A stretch of 61,091 nucleotides of DNA, taken from positions 41,712 to 102,802 of the forward strand of contig NZ_FAOO01000003.1 in assembly GCF_900070205.1 (NCBI RefSeq), written 5' to 3'. The stretch's first letter is position 1. Each line of letters begins with the position of its first letter. The position numbers and the translations under genes were made by a program. The notes below the pieces were generated by a model. That model saw nothing but the letters and a program-made list of their open reading frames with translations, did not search any database and was not told the origin of the DNA. Of this stretch, positions 35,289-43,029 are shown one piece after another. This DNA comes from Candidatus Thermokryptus mobilis. Lineage in GTDB: Bacteria > Bacteroidota > Ignavibacteria > Kryptoniales > Kryptoniaceae.

Positions 35289-36395
35289 TTACTTTGCTAA
35301 AACAACCTTTTTAGCTGCTGTGTAATTTCCAGCGGTCATTCTATAGATGTAAACTCCACTTGCTACACGATTTCCGTGGTCATCCGTTCCATCCCAAGTT
35401 ACTTTATAAACGCCGGGTTCATATCTTATGCCATCAATTAAGCGTCTTACTATCTTTCCGCTCAAGTCATAGACTTCAAGCCGAACATCACATGATTTCG
35501 GTATTGAAAATTCAATGTTTGTTGTTGGATTAAATGGATTTGGATATGCTTGACCGAGGCGGAACATAAATGCGACCTCTGAGAGTTGCTCAACTTTGGT
35601 TTGGGGGTGAGCCCAGTTCGGTTTATGGCATTGGGTGCATTCCATCTTTGCTTTCACATCATCTTTATAAGCCGTCCCATGGCAAGCCATGCAGCCGGAG
35701 ATTGTACCCGGTTCTTGATATGTTGCTTGGAATTGACCCGAGAACCAGTCGTTCAAAAGTTTTACAGCGTAAGCAGCAACATCTCCAGTTAAGCGAGCGC
35801 ATCTTTCTTTTCTTTCAGTTGAGCTTGAGTTATAACCCGAGGCGTCGCACCATTTGGTCACTGAAATATGGCAGAGCACAGAACCGCAACTTGATTGAGG
35901 TAGTGGATTATCATATTTATGAACGAAAAATTGTCCACTTTGGGCATATTGGTTGCTTATGTCCGACGGGAAGAGCGTTTGGGTATACCAACCTTGAAGC
36001 TCATGGATTAGTTTATCAGCGGTTGTTTTGTCACAAACAAGCTGAATTGCAGCAGCAGCTCCTATCAACGCTCCGCAAGTTCCGCCCCATCCCGCAACTC
36101 CACCATGCCCAAAGATTAGCATATCGGTTGGAAAGGATGAAAATGGTTCGCCAATTTTTTCAGCCAATGCTTTCACAATCGCGTGAAATGCCCCGTAGGA
36201 ACAACCCTTTCCTGTCCAATAGAATTGATGTCCAAGTTTTCTTACATACTCTGGGTCAAGTTGTTGATATGGGTAGGGCCAAGTTTGTTTAGTTTCAGCT
36301 TTTGACAACTTAACAGCTGAAACCGCAAGTGCAGTTCCGATTGCCCCTTTTGTTGTGAGTTCAAGAAATTTTTTACGTGTTAATTTCCCTTTCAT
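35289..36395 (-). CDS. Split-Soret-type cytochrome c with C_GCAxxG motif and T9SS sorting domain
   Basis: A 368-residue exported protein. Residues 1-33 form a signal resembling a weak Tat signal (TRKKFLEL). The core (45-225) has the Cys pattern of the C_GCAxxG redox family: C65-S-Y-G-A-F, GGVAGWGGTCGAL with C107, C121, and SSCGSVLCH (170-176). Two heme c motifs follow, CMACH (235-239) and CTQCH (253-257). This arrangement recalls the diheme split-Soret cytochrome c of Desulfovibrio. Residues 285-368 are a T9SS sorting domain (AYPNPFNPTT, VYDLSGKIVRRL, SGVYIYRM). It should be a surface or secreted electron carrier. A sigma54-type promoter precedes it. Confidence 0.85.
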   Translation of the reverse strand: MKGKLTRKKFLELTTKGAIGTALAVSAVKLSKAETKQTWPYPYQQLDPEYVRKLGHQFYWTGKGCSYGAFHAIVKALAEKIGEPFSSFPTDMLIFGHGGVAGWGGTCGALIGAAAAIQLVCDKTTADKLIHELQGWYTQTLFPSDISNQYAQSGQFFVHKYDNPLPQSSCGSVLCHISVTKWCDASGYNSSSTERKERCARLTGDVAAYAVKLLNDWFSGQFQATYQEPGTISGCMACHGTAYKDDVKAKMECTQCHKPNWAHPQTKVEQLSEVAFMFRLGQAYPNPFNPTTNIEFSIPKSCDVRLEVYDLSGKIVRRLIDGIRYEPGVYKVTWDGTDDHGNRVASGVYIYRMTAGNYTAAKKVVLAK

Positions 36396-36437
36396 TGCGA
36401 ACTAAACTATTTTTGTTTTAAATGCACTCATCTGAAT

Positions 36438-36453
36438 TGCAAAAATTATGCCA
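36438..36453 (-). promoter_or_regulatory. Sigma54 (-24/-12) promoter of the split-Soret cytochrome gene
   Basis: Minus strand TGGCATAATTTTTGCA, with the invariant GG-10-GC spacing (GG at 36452-36451, GC at 36440-36439). Expected start near 36427, giving a leader of about 32 bases. It shares the first seven bases with the other two candidates in this locus. Confidence 0.8.
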
Positions 36454-36660
36454 TGGAAATTTTTTGAATTTCTTTTGTTTTTATACAAAGTAGGGAGTTT
36501 TTGTGTTGACTTTTTTATCAGATATGTTGAGTTTTTTAACATAAATTTTTTGATTAATTATCAAAGATTTATTTAACATCTTTTCGTGGTATGTAGAATA
36601 AATCAACGGGACCCTTTCTTGGGTGTTGTTTATTTATTGATTTTACGAACGAAGAAACAG

Positions 36661-36676
36661 TGGCATATCTTTTGCA
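36661..36676 (+). promoter_or_regulatory. Sigma54 (-24/-12) promoter of the electron-transfer operon
   Basis: TGGCATATCTTTTGCA with GG-10-GC spacing (GG 36662-36663, GC 36674-36675), close to the TGGCAC-N5-TTGCA consensus. Expected start near 36687, 28 bases before the first gene. Confidence 0.85.
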
Positions 36677-36714
36677 TAAATAACTTATTGAAAAAACAAA
36701 ATCAGGATTAAACC

Positions 36715-37386
36715 ATGGTAGCACTTTTTGTAATAGCAACAATTTTGGTCTGTTTGATGATTGACTACTTTGTTCAAAGGGCTGAAAGAAAACGCGAAGC
36801 CCTTATTCGGGAGGTTGTATTAAGTCCCGATAGTTTTATTCTTCCAAGAGGTTACTTTTTTAGCAAGTTTCATACTTGGATTGAGCTTCTTTTCTCGGGT
36901 AAAATTTATATCGGCGTTGATGATTTTATAGCGAAGGTTCTAGGTAGGGTGGATTCAATTGAAGTTTTACCAGTTGGGGAAAGGGTAAAAAGTGGAGATG
37001 CCTTGTTTAAAATACGACAAGATGGGAGGGAGTTGACTTTTTGTTCGCCAATTAGCGGTAAGATTACAGCTGTAAATACTGAGGTTCTTGAAAGACCAAG
37101 TGAAATTTTGGAAGACCCGTATCTTAAAGGTTGGATCGTTATGATTGAGCCAGATGATATAGCAGTGGAATTGAAAAATCTTTTTGTGGGTAGTGAAGCG
37201 AGCCGATGGTTGAGGAGTGAGTTAAAAAGATTCAGGGAATTCATTAGCCGTGAAGCACCAAGGTTTTCTCCAACCGTTGAACCAACGCTTGCTGACGGTG
37301 GACTTATTATCAAAGGTGTCTTAGAGGGATTTGATAACGATGTATGGGAAAAATTCAAGAGGGAATTTATTGAGTTTAAAAATTAA
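36715..37386 (+). CDS. Membrane-anchored GcvH-like protein without lipoyl lysine
   Basis: A 223-residue protein with one N-terminal membrane helix (3-19) and a basic stretch after it, then a glycine-cleavage-H-like barrel (about 58-150): IGVDDFIAKVLG, VLPVGERVKSGDALF, SPISGKITAVN, and DPYLKGWIVMIEP. Aligned to GcvH, the lipoylated lysine of ESVKA is replaced by Gly in RQDGREL, so lipoylation at that place is not possible. The remaining C-terminus is unrecognised. AGGA at 36704-36707 supports the ATG. It opens a four-gene operon with ferredoxin and NrfD-type genes, so it is probably a structural or docking subunit of that membrane complex. Confidence 0.78.
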   Translation: MVALFVIATILVCLMIDYFVQRAERKREALIREVVLSPDSFILPRGYFFSKFHTWIELLFSGKIYIGVDDFIAKVLGRVDSIEVLPVGERVKSGDALFKIRQDGRELTFCSPISGKITAVNTEVLERPSEILEDPYLKGWIVMIEPDDIAVELKNLFVGSEASRWLRSELKRFREFISREAPRFSPTVEPTLADGGLIIKGVLEGFDNDVWEKFKREFIEFKN

Positions 37387-37401
37387 AAGGGAGTTTTTGA
37401 A

Positions 37402-38175
37402 ATGCAAAAATATGGAATCCTTGTTGATGTAACTCGTTGTATAGGGTGCTATGCTTGTGAAGAAGCGTGTGCTGAACGCTGGGGTAATCCATTAACAGAG
37501 TCACACCAGCTTTCGGCTATTCAAAATACCGCTGTTGAAGACCATAATGGTGTTTACCTTCCACGTTTGTGCATGCATTGTGAGAAACCCACTTGCGCGT
37601 CTGTTTGTCCTGTTGGAGCTTTCCAAAAAACTAACATTGGACCTGTCATTTATGATGCAACGAAGTGTATTGGTTGTAGATATTGTATGCAGGCGTGTCC
37701 ATTTAATATACCGAAGTATCAATGGAACAAACCTAACCCAAGGGTTACTAAGTGTGATATGTGTTATGATAGGATGAAGCAAGGAAGGGTTCCTGCCTGT
37801 GTAGAAGCATGCCCAGCAGAGGCAAGGGTTTTTGGTTTAAAAGATGATTTAATTGAAGAAGCAAGGAGAAGAATAAAGGAAAATCCCGAAGTTTATTATC
37901 CTCATATTTTCGGGGTCAAAGAAGTGGGTGGAACATCTGTGCTTTATATTGCCGATAGACCGATGCATAAGTTTGGCTTTAATCCAAACTTGCCCGAGAT
38001 TCCACTCTCACACTTCACAGAACAGATTATGACTAAAATTCCAAACTATATCTTCTGGGGCGGAACTTTACTCTTTGGTATATGGTGGATAACGAAAAGA
38101 AGGAATGAAGTTCAAAAGCTACAACGCAAGCTAAAGGAGATGGAAGAAGGAAACAAAAAAGAGGATGAAAAATGA
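37402..38175 (+). CDS. Four-cluster ferredoxin subunit (HybA/DmsB-like) with C-terminal membrane anchor
   Basis: A 257-residue iron-sulfur protein with 16 Cys in four groups: C13/16/19/23, C57/60/65/69, C89/92/95/99 and C118/121/133/137, enough for four [4Fe-4S] clusters as in HybA, DmsB or PsrB. A helix near residues 218-236 (IFWGGTLLFGIWWI) is followed by a charged tail, like HybA. Unlike HybA, no Tat signal is present, so the side of the membrane on which it sits is uncertain. The stop overlaps the start of the NrfD-type gene by four bases. It is the electron wire between the membrane quinone-reactive subunit and an unidentified partner. Confidence 0.93.
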   Translation: MQKYGILVDVTRCIGCYACEEACAERWGNPLTESHQLSAIQNTAVEDHNGVYLPRLCMHCEKPTCASVCPVGAFQKTNIGPVIYDATKCIGCRYCMQACPFNIPKYQWNKPNPRVTKCDMCYDRMKQGRVPACVEACPAEARVFGLKDDLIEEARRRIKENPEVYYPHIFGVKEVGGTSVLYIADRPMHKFGFNPNLPEIPLSHFTEQIMTKIPNYIFWGGTLLFGIWWITKRRNEVQKLQRKLKEMEEGNKKEDEK

Positions 38176-39350
38176 AAGAAGTAAAACCACCAAAATTAAA
38201 ATTTTGGACTGTCGTTTTTTGGATAATTTTAGCGCTTGGGATTTATGTTACGATTGTCAGATTCACAAAAGGACTTGGAGCGGTGACAAATTTAAGTGAT
38301 AATTTCCCATGGGGATTATGGATAGGTTTTGATGTTCTCTGTGGGGTAGGACTTGCAGCTGGCGGTTTTGTAATGGCTTCAGCTGTTTATATATTTAACC
38401 TTGAGGATTATAAAAGCATATTACCATCAGCAATTTTAACCGCTTTCCTTGGTTATATCTTGGTTATCGTCGCTTTAATTTATGACCTTGGCAAACCATG
38501 GAATATATGGCATCCGATAATTATGTGGAATCCAGAATCGGTGATGTTTGAAGTTGCTTGGTGTGTTATGCTTTACACAACAGTGCTTGCCCTTGAGTTT
38601 AGCCCGATGTTGTTCCAAAAACTTCGCCTCGTAAAGCCTAAAAAGATAATACATAACTTGACAATACCTCTTGTTGTAGCTGGGGTTATTCTCTCAACCC
38701 TTCATCAATCATCACTTGGCTCGCTTTATTTAATAGTCCCTGAAAAACTGCATCCCATATGGTATTCAAGCAATTTGCCGTATCTTTTCTTTTTATCTGC
38801 TGTCGCTGTTGGTCCAGCGATGGTGACAATTGAATCTTATTTAAGTTCAAGGGCTTTTAAAAGAGAAATTGAAATTCACATTTTGTCAAGGCTAGGTAAA
38901 GTCAGCGCCGTGGCGTTGATGGTCTATTTTGTGCTTAAGGTGGAGGATATAGTCAATTATAAACTTTTCAAGTATATTTTCGCATTCAATTATGAATCGG
39001 TGATGTTTTGGCTTGAGTTCTTGCTTGGGGTAATTCTGCCGATAGTTTTATTGGCAAATTCAAAAGTCAGAGAAAGTAAAAAATGGTTGTTTTACGCTCA
39101 GCTGACAACAGTTCTCGGATTTATCCTTAATAGATTAAATGTTAGTATTACCGCACTTGAAAGTTATACACAAGCTAGATATTTCCCCAAGTGGACTGAG
39201 ATAGTGATAACTATGTTTATGGTTTCACTTGGTTTTGCTGCATTTAGATTTATAGCTAAAACTTTGCCGGTTTTCCCGGAAGAGGTTAAAGAGAAAGAAA
39301 GATTTGAGGGATATTTCGTAATACCGATAAAGGAGGTCTTCAAAGAATGA
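38172..39350 (+). CDS. HybB/NrfD-type polytopic membrane subunit
   Basis: A 392-residue protein with about ten hydrophobic segments. The first part, NFPWGLWIGFDVLCGVGLAAGGF, is the HybB hallmark; HSxx-type loops follow (LHQSSLGSLYL) as in other HybB/NrfD proteins, which exchange electrons with quinones and may move protons. It pairs with the ferredoxin gene upstream (4-base overlap) and overlaps the second GcvH-like gene by four bases. Normal partners such as a NiFe hydrogenase or a molybdopterin reductase are not encoded in the window. Confidence 0.93.
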   Translation: MKEVKPPKLKFWTVVFWIILALGIYVTIVRFTKGLGAVTNLSDNFPWGLWIGFDVLCGVGLAAGGFVMASAVYIFNLEDYKSILPSAILTAFLGYILVIVALIYDLGKPWNIWHPIIMWNPESVMFEVAWCVMLYTTVLALEFSPMLFQKLRLVKPKKIIHNLTIPLVVAGVILSTLHQSSLGSLYLIVPEKLHPIWYSSNLPYLFFLSAVAVGPAMVTIESYLSSRAFKREIEIHILSRLGKVSAVALMVYFVLKVEDIVNYKLFKYIFAFNYESVMFWLEFLLGVILPIVLLANSKVRESKKWLFYAQLTTVLGFILNRLNVSITALESYTQARYFPKWTEIVITMFMVSLGFAAFRFIAKTLPVFPEEVKEKERFEGYFVIPIKEVFKE

Positions 39351-39940
39351 TTTCGGAACAAGTGCAAAATATCGTTTTTAATTGTGTTGAAAGTTTAAAA
39401 AATAAGAAGTTTCCGGAGGATAGGTATTATACGAGGTTGTTGACTTGGGTGAAGGTTGAAGGTGATATAATAAGTGTTGGATTGAGCGAGCCGTTCGTTT
39501 GTCTTTTCTTTCCTTTAATTGAGGTGATCTATCCAAATATTCCGGTCAGAGTTGGTGTTGATACGCCATGTGCTTGGGTGAAACACAGGGATGGCATTTT
39601 TTCAATTCGTTCCCCAGCAAAGGGAAATTTGTTTAAATTAAATGAAAGAATTCTAACTGAGCCAGACATTTTAAATAAAGACCCATATGTTGACGGTTGG
39701 CTTTTTGAGATTGAACTTGATAAAGGGGAAAATTTGAAATGGTTGATGGATAGTATTGAGTTTGCTGAATTTTTCAATAATAAACTTGATAAATTCAAAA
39801 GGGAAGTGATGAGATTTATTGACAGGCATTGCGGTGACGAGATGATGGTTCAAAATGGCGGTGTGGCGATAGTTACATTAAAAGATTTGCTTGGTCCAAA
39901 AAGATATCTTTTAATAGCCCGGAAGGTTTTTGAGTTTTAA
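39347..39940 (+). CDS. Soluble GcvH-like protein without lipoyl lysine
   Basis: A 197-residue protein whose first 125 residues follow GcvH in order: YYTRLLTWVKVEGDIISVGL, then PCAWV, SPAKGNLFKLNERILTEP, and KDPYVDGWLFEIE. The lipoyl-lysine position (ESVKA in GcvH) reads HRDGI, with Asp replacing Lys. The last 60 residues are not GcvH-like and include CGDEMMVQNGG. It has no membrane helix. It overlaps the NrfD-type gene and ends the operon. It is a second, divergent paralogue of the protein at 36715, presumably another subunit of the same complex. Confidence 0.78.
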   Translation: MISEQVQNIVFNCVESLKNKKFPEDRYYTRLLTWVKVEGDIISVGLSEPFVCLFFPLIEVIYPNIPVRVGVDTPCAWVKHRDGIFSIRSPAKGNLFKLNERILTEPDILNKDPYVDGWLFEIELDKGENLKWLMDSIEFAEFFNNKLDKFKREVMRFIDRHCGDEMMVQNGGVAIVTLKDLLGPKRYLLIARKVFEF

Positions 39941-40028
39941 GGTGAATTTCGAGACAAAATGATTCGGTATATGACAATAAAGTCACAATATGACATTAAA
40001 ATTTGATTGAAAATTATTGATTTTTTAA

Positions 40029-40044
40029 TGGCATAAGGGTTGTA
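40029..40044 (+). promoter_or_regulatory. Probable sigma54 promoter of the sensor kinase operon (one deviation)
   Basis: TGGCATAAGGGTTGTA: GG at 40030-40031, ten bases, then GT (40042-40043) instead of the usual GC. The -24 half is identical to the other two candidates, and the distance to the gene start gives the same leader length of about 28 bases. A dyad TGAC-6-GTCA lies upstream at 39972-39985. If real, the regulator controls its own genes. Confidence 0.55.
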
Positions 40045-40082
40045 ATAAATTTAGATGGTAGTGAAAATAATTTTTAGTGAAA

Positions 40083-41690
40083 ATGAAAGTTTTTCATTCA
40101 CTTACCTTTAAGTTGTTTCTTTTGATTTTTGTAATTGTTTTTGGGGTCACGGTGATTTCTTCAATTTTGATCGTTAGATGGCAGTTAAGTCAATACATGT
40201 CCATAGTGAGGAAAAATGCTTTAATGACAAGCGACCTTATAAAGCGAGCAACCCATTATAGCATGTTACATAACAAAAGGGAAGATATTTACCAAATTAT
40301 AAATATGCTTGGGAAGCAATCAGAGATTGAAGCAATTAGAATCTACAACAAGCAAGGTGAGATAACATTTTCAACCATACCTACTGAAGTTGGGAAAGTT
40401 GTCTCTATGGAAAGCGAGGCATGTAATGTCTGTCATATCGGTGATAAAATTAAAGTTCCAGCTGAATCATCGCAACTTACACGGGTTTTTCACTCTCGGA
40501 CAGGACATGAAATTCTAGGGGCGATAAATCCCATACGAAATGAAGAATCATGTTATACATCTGATTGTCATGTTCATAAAAAGGAGCAGACAATACTTGG
40601 CGTTTTTGATGTGATTTTTTCCCTTGAGAGTGCCAAAGCTAATGCAGTCAAATTAAGCATGATTCAATATGCAAGTGGTTTATTTATGCTTCTTGCCATT
40701 TCATTGCTTGTTTTTATTTTCACTTTGAAATTCGTTAATGCTCCATTAAGAAAGTTAATACAAGGGACTCTTGAGATAATGAGCGGAAATCTTGATCACA
40801 GGATTGATATAGATACAAGCGATGAAATTGGGACTTTGGCGAAGTCATTCAATAAGATGACGGAGGAATTGAAGCGCGCACATGAGGAACTTTTGGGCTG
40901 GGCTAAACTTCTTGAACAAAAGGTGAATGAAAAAACAGCAGAGCTTCAGAGGGCTTATGCTTATATGGTGCATATTGAAAAAATGGCTTCGCTTGGAAAA
41001 CTTGCAGCTACGGTCGCACACGAGCTTAACAATCCACTTGAAGGTATCTTAACTTATGCGAAACTTTTGAAAAGGCGCTTGGAGAATAATTCTAAAATTG
41101 AAGAGGAAAGAGATGAGATTTTAAGCGAGTTATCAATAATTATTGATGAGACATCAAGGTGTGGAAATATAGTTAAAAATTTACTCTTGTTTTCAAAGCA
41201 GAGAGTTGGCGAGTTTAAAGATGAAGATATCGGACAGATTATCAAAAGAAGTATCGCGTTGATTTCGCATCATCTTGAAATGAACAATGTCCGGCTTGAG
41301 TTGGATATGCCAGAGCATCCTGTTATCGTTTATTGTGATGCACAACAAATAGAGCAGATGCTTCTAGCAATGGAGATAAACGCAATTGAGGCAATGCCAG
41401 AGGGAGGAACTTTAAGGATTGAGTTAAAAGAAGTTAACAGTGATAAAATTCAGGTAAAGGTAATTGATACGGGGGTGGGGATTCCTGAGAATGTGTTACC
41501 GCACATTTTTGAGCCGTTTTTCACGACGAAGAAAGAGGGGAAGGGAACAGGGCTTGGTTTAGCTGTGGTTTACGGAATCGTTGAAAGGCATGGCGGGCAA
41601 ATATCGGTTGAATCAAAGGTAAATTTTGGAACTACTTTTACAATTGTATTGCCAAAAAAATTAAACCCTGAATATGAACGAGAAATTTAG
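40083..41690 (+). CDS. Heme-binding-type sensor histidine kinase
   Basis: A 535-residue kinase. One helix at about 10-32, an extracytoplasmic domain to about 190, a second helix (about 197-218), a HAMP region, then a HisKA domain with phosphoacceptor His313 (AHELNNPLEG) and an ATPase domain with DTGVGIPEN and GKGTGLGLAVVYG. The sensor domain holds CNVCH (114-118) and CYTSDCH (157-163), a CxxCH and a CX4CH heme c signature, within the pattern ILGAINPIRNEESC typical of heme kinases of anaerobes. It should sense redox state or a heme ligand in the periplasm. GTG 40077 is an alternative start. It overlaps the regulator gene by 17 bases. Confidence 0.9.
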   Translation: MKVFHSLTFKLFLLIFVIVFGVTVISSILIVRWQLSQYMSIVRKNALMTSDLIKRATHYSMLHNKREDIYQIINMLGKQSEIEAIRIYNKQGEITFSTIPTEVGKVVSMESEACNVCHIGDKIKVPAESSQLTRVFHSRTGHEILGAINPIRNEESCYTSDCHVHKKEQTILGVFDVIFSLESAKANAVKLSMIQYASGLFMLLAISLLVFIFTLKFVNAPLRKLIQGTLEIMSGNLDHRIDIDTSDEIGTLAKSFNKMTEELKRAHEELLGWAKLLEQKVNEKTAELQRAYAYMVHIEKMASLGKLAATVAHELNNPLEGILTYAKLLKRRLENNSKIEEERDEILSELSIIIDETSRCGNIVKNLLLFSKQRVGEFKDEDIGQIIKRSIALISHHLEMNNVRLELDMPEHPVIVYCDAQQIEQMLLAMEINAIEAMPEGGTLRIELKEVNSDKIQVKVIDTGVGIPENVLPHIFEPFFTTKKEGKGTGLGLAVVYGIVERHGGQISVESKVNFGTTFTIVLPKKLNPEYEREI

Positions 41691-43023
41691 CATCTTAATT
41701 GTTGATGATGAATTTATAGTTAGAGATTCACTTTCAAAATGGTTCATTCAAGATGGTTATAGGGTTGGGGTTGCGGAAAATGGAGCGCAGGCACTTAAAA
41801 TGATGAATGAAGGTCCTTGGGATGTGATTTTCATTGATATAAAAATGCCAGGGATGGATGGACTTGAACTTCAGAAAAGAGTAAAAGAAATTGACCCAAC
41901 GGCGATCATAATTATTATAACGGCGTTTGCTTCAGTTGATTCAGCTGTCAAGGCGTTGAAAGAGGGAGCTTACGATTATGTAACTAAACCAATTGACCCC
42001 GATTATCTTTCTCATCTTGTTAAGAATGTGATAAAGCAAAAGAAGATGATGAATGAAAACGTTAAGCTGAAAGAACAGGTCTCTGAACTTATGATGCCAG
42101 ATGAACTTGTTGGCGAAAGCCAGGAGATCAAAAGGGTGATTGAACTTGCAAAAGCAGTTGCGCCAACTGATACAACTGTTATGATTAGAGGGGAAAGTGG
42201 CGTTGGTAAAGAGTTGATAGCGAGGTTGATTCACTCTTATAGTCATAGGAGATACTTCCCGTTTATATCAGTTAATTGTGGCGCAATTCCAGATACTTTG
42301 CTTGAGAGTGAATTGTTTGGGCATGAGAAAGGAGCTTTTACGGACGCGCTTTACAGAAGGAAAGGGAAATTTGAAATTGCAGACGGTGGGACAGTTTTCC
42401 TTGACGAGGTTGGAACTATAAGTTTGAAAATGCAAGTGCAACTTTTAAGGGTTCTTGAGACGAAACAATTTACGAGGGTTGGGGGGAATGAGGTCATCAC
42501 AAGCGATTTCAGGGTTATATGTGCCACAAATTGTGACCTTGAAAACCTGGTCAAGGAAGGAAAGTTCAGAGAAGACCTCTATTATCGTCTCAATGTATTC
42601 ACGATATTTGTCCCACCGCTTAGGGAAAGACGTTCTGATATACCTTTGATAGCAAATTATTATCTTAAGAAGTTCTCTGCTATAATGCACAAGCCGGTGA
42701 CGGAGATTTCGCCAGAGGCGATGGATTTATTAATTAGATATAATTGGCCCGGGAACGTCCGCGAGCTTAGAAATGCTATAGAAAGGGCGATGGTCTTAGC
42801 AAAACCCCCAGCTATAAGACCCGAGGATTTACCAATTCGTCCATGTGATGAAATAGAACCGGAAGACGAAACTCTTGAAGCAGTTGAAAGGGCACATATA
42901 TTGAAAATTTTGAATAAGACAAATTGGAATATATCACGCTCGGCGAGAATACTCGGAATAGATCGCGTGACACTGTATCATAAAATTGAAAAGTATAGTT
43001 TAAAGCGAAACAGGGTCAATTAA
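41674..43023 (+). CDS. NtrC-family sigma54-dependent response regulator
   Basis: A 449-residue activator: receiver domain with phosphoacceptor Asp55 (FIDIKMPG), AAA+ sigma54-interaction domain with Walker A GESGVGKE (173-180), Walker B GGTVFLDEVG (238-247) and the sigma54 loop reading GAFTDA (220-225) rather than the canonical GAFTGA, and a Fis-type helix-turn-helix at the end (NWNISRSARILGIDRVTLYHKI). It is the partner of the heme kinase encoded just upstream. The three sigma54-type promoters in the same locus are its natural targets. Confidence 0.95.
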   Translation: MNEKFSILIVDDEFIVRDSLSKWFIQDGYRVGVAENGAQALKMMNEGPWDVIFIDIKMPGMDGLELQKRVKEIDPTAIIIIITAFASVDSAVKALKEGAYDYVTKPIDPDYLSHLVKNVIKQKKMMNENVKLKEQVSELMMPDELVGESQEIKRVIELAKAVAPTDTTVMIRGESGVGKELIARLIHSYSHRRYFPFISVNCGAIPDTLLESELFGHEKGAFTDALYRRKGKFEIADGGTVFLDEVGTISLKMQVQLLRVLETKQFTRVGGNEVITSDFRVICATNCDLENLVKEGKFREDLYYRLNVFTIFVPPLRERRSDIPLIANYYLKKFSAIMHKPVTEISPEAMDLLIRYNWPGNVRELRNAIERAMVLAKPPAIRPEDLPIRPCDEIEPEDETLEAVERAHILKILNKTNWNISRSARILGIDRVTLYHKIEKYSLKRNRVN

Positions 43024-43029
43024 AATTTT

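Larger units (their letters stand above)
36396..36714. other. Divergent regulatory region of the redox locus
   Basis: The only gap longer than 300 bases. It holds no open frame worth calling. It contains two sigma54-type promoters pointing outward (36438-36453 minus, 36661-36676 plus) and several short dyads between them that could bind the activator: TGAC-6-ATCA (36507-36520), TTTGAT-5-ATCAAA (36549-36565) and ACCC-6-GGGT (36611-36624). Confidence 0.7.

Noticed and set aside
35570-36292. 240-codon open frame on the plus strand
   Set aside because: It lies opposite the cytochrome gene, has low-complexity His/Leu/Arg content and no ribosome site. It is a shadow of the real gene, whose heme and sorting motifs are clear.
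36549-36565. FNR/CRP-like dyad TTTGAT-5-ATCAAA
   Set aside because: FNR-type sites need a four-base centre; this one has five, and such palindromes arise easily in AT-rich DNA. Listed only as a possible dyad in the regulatory gap.
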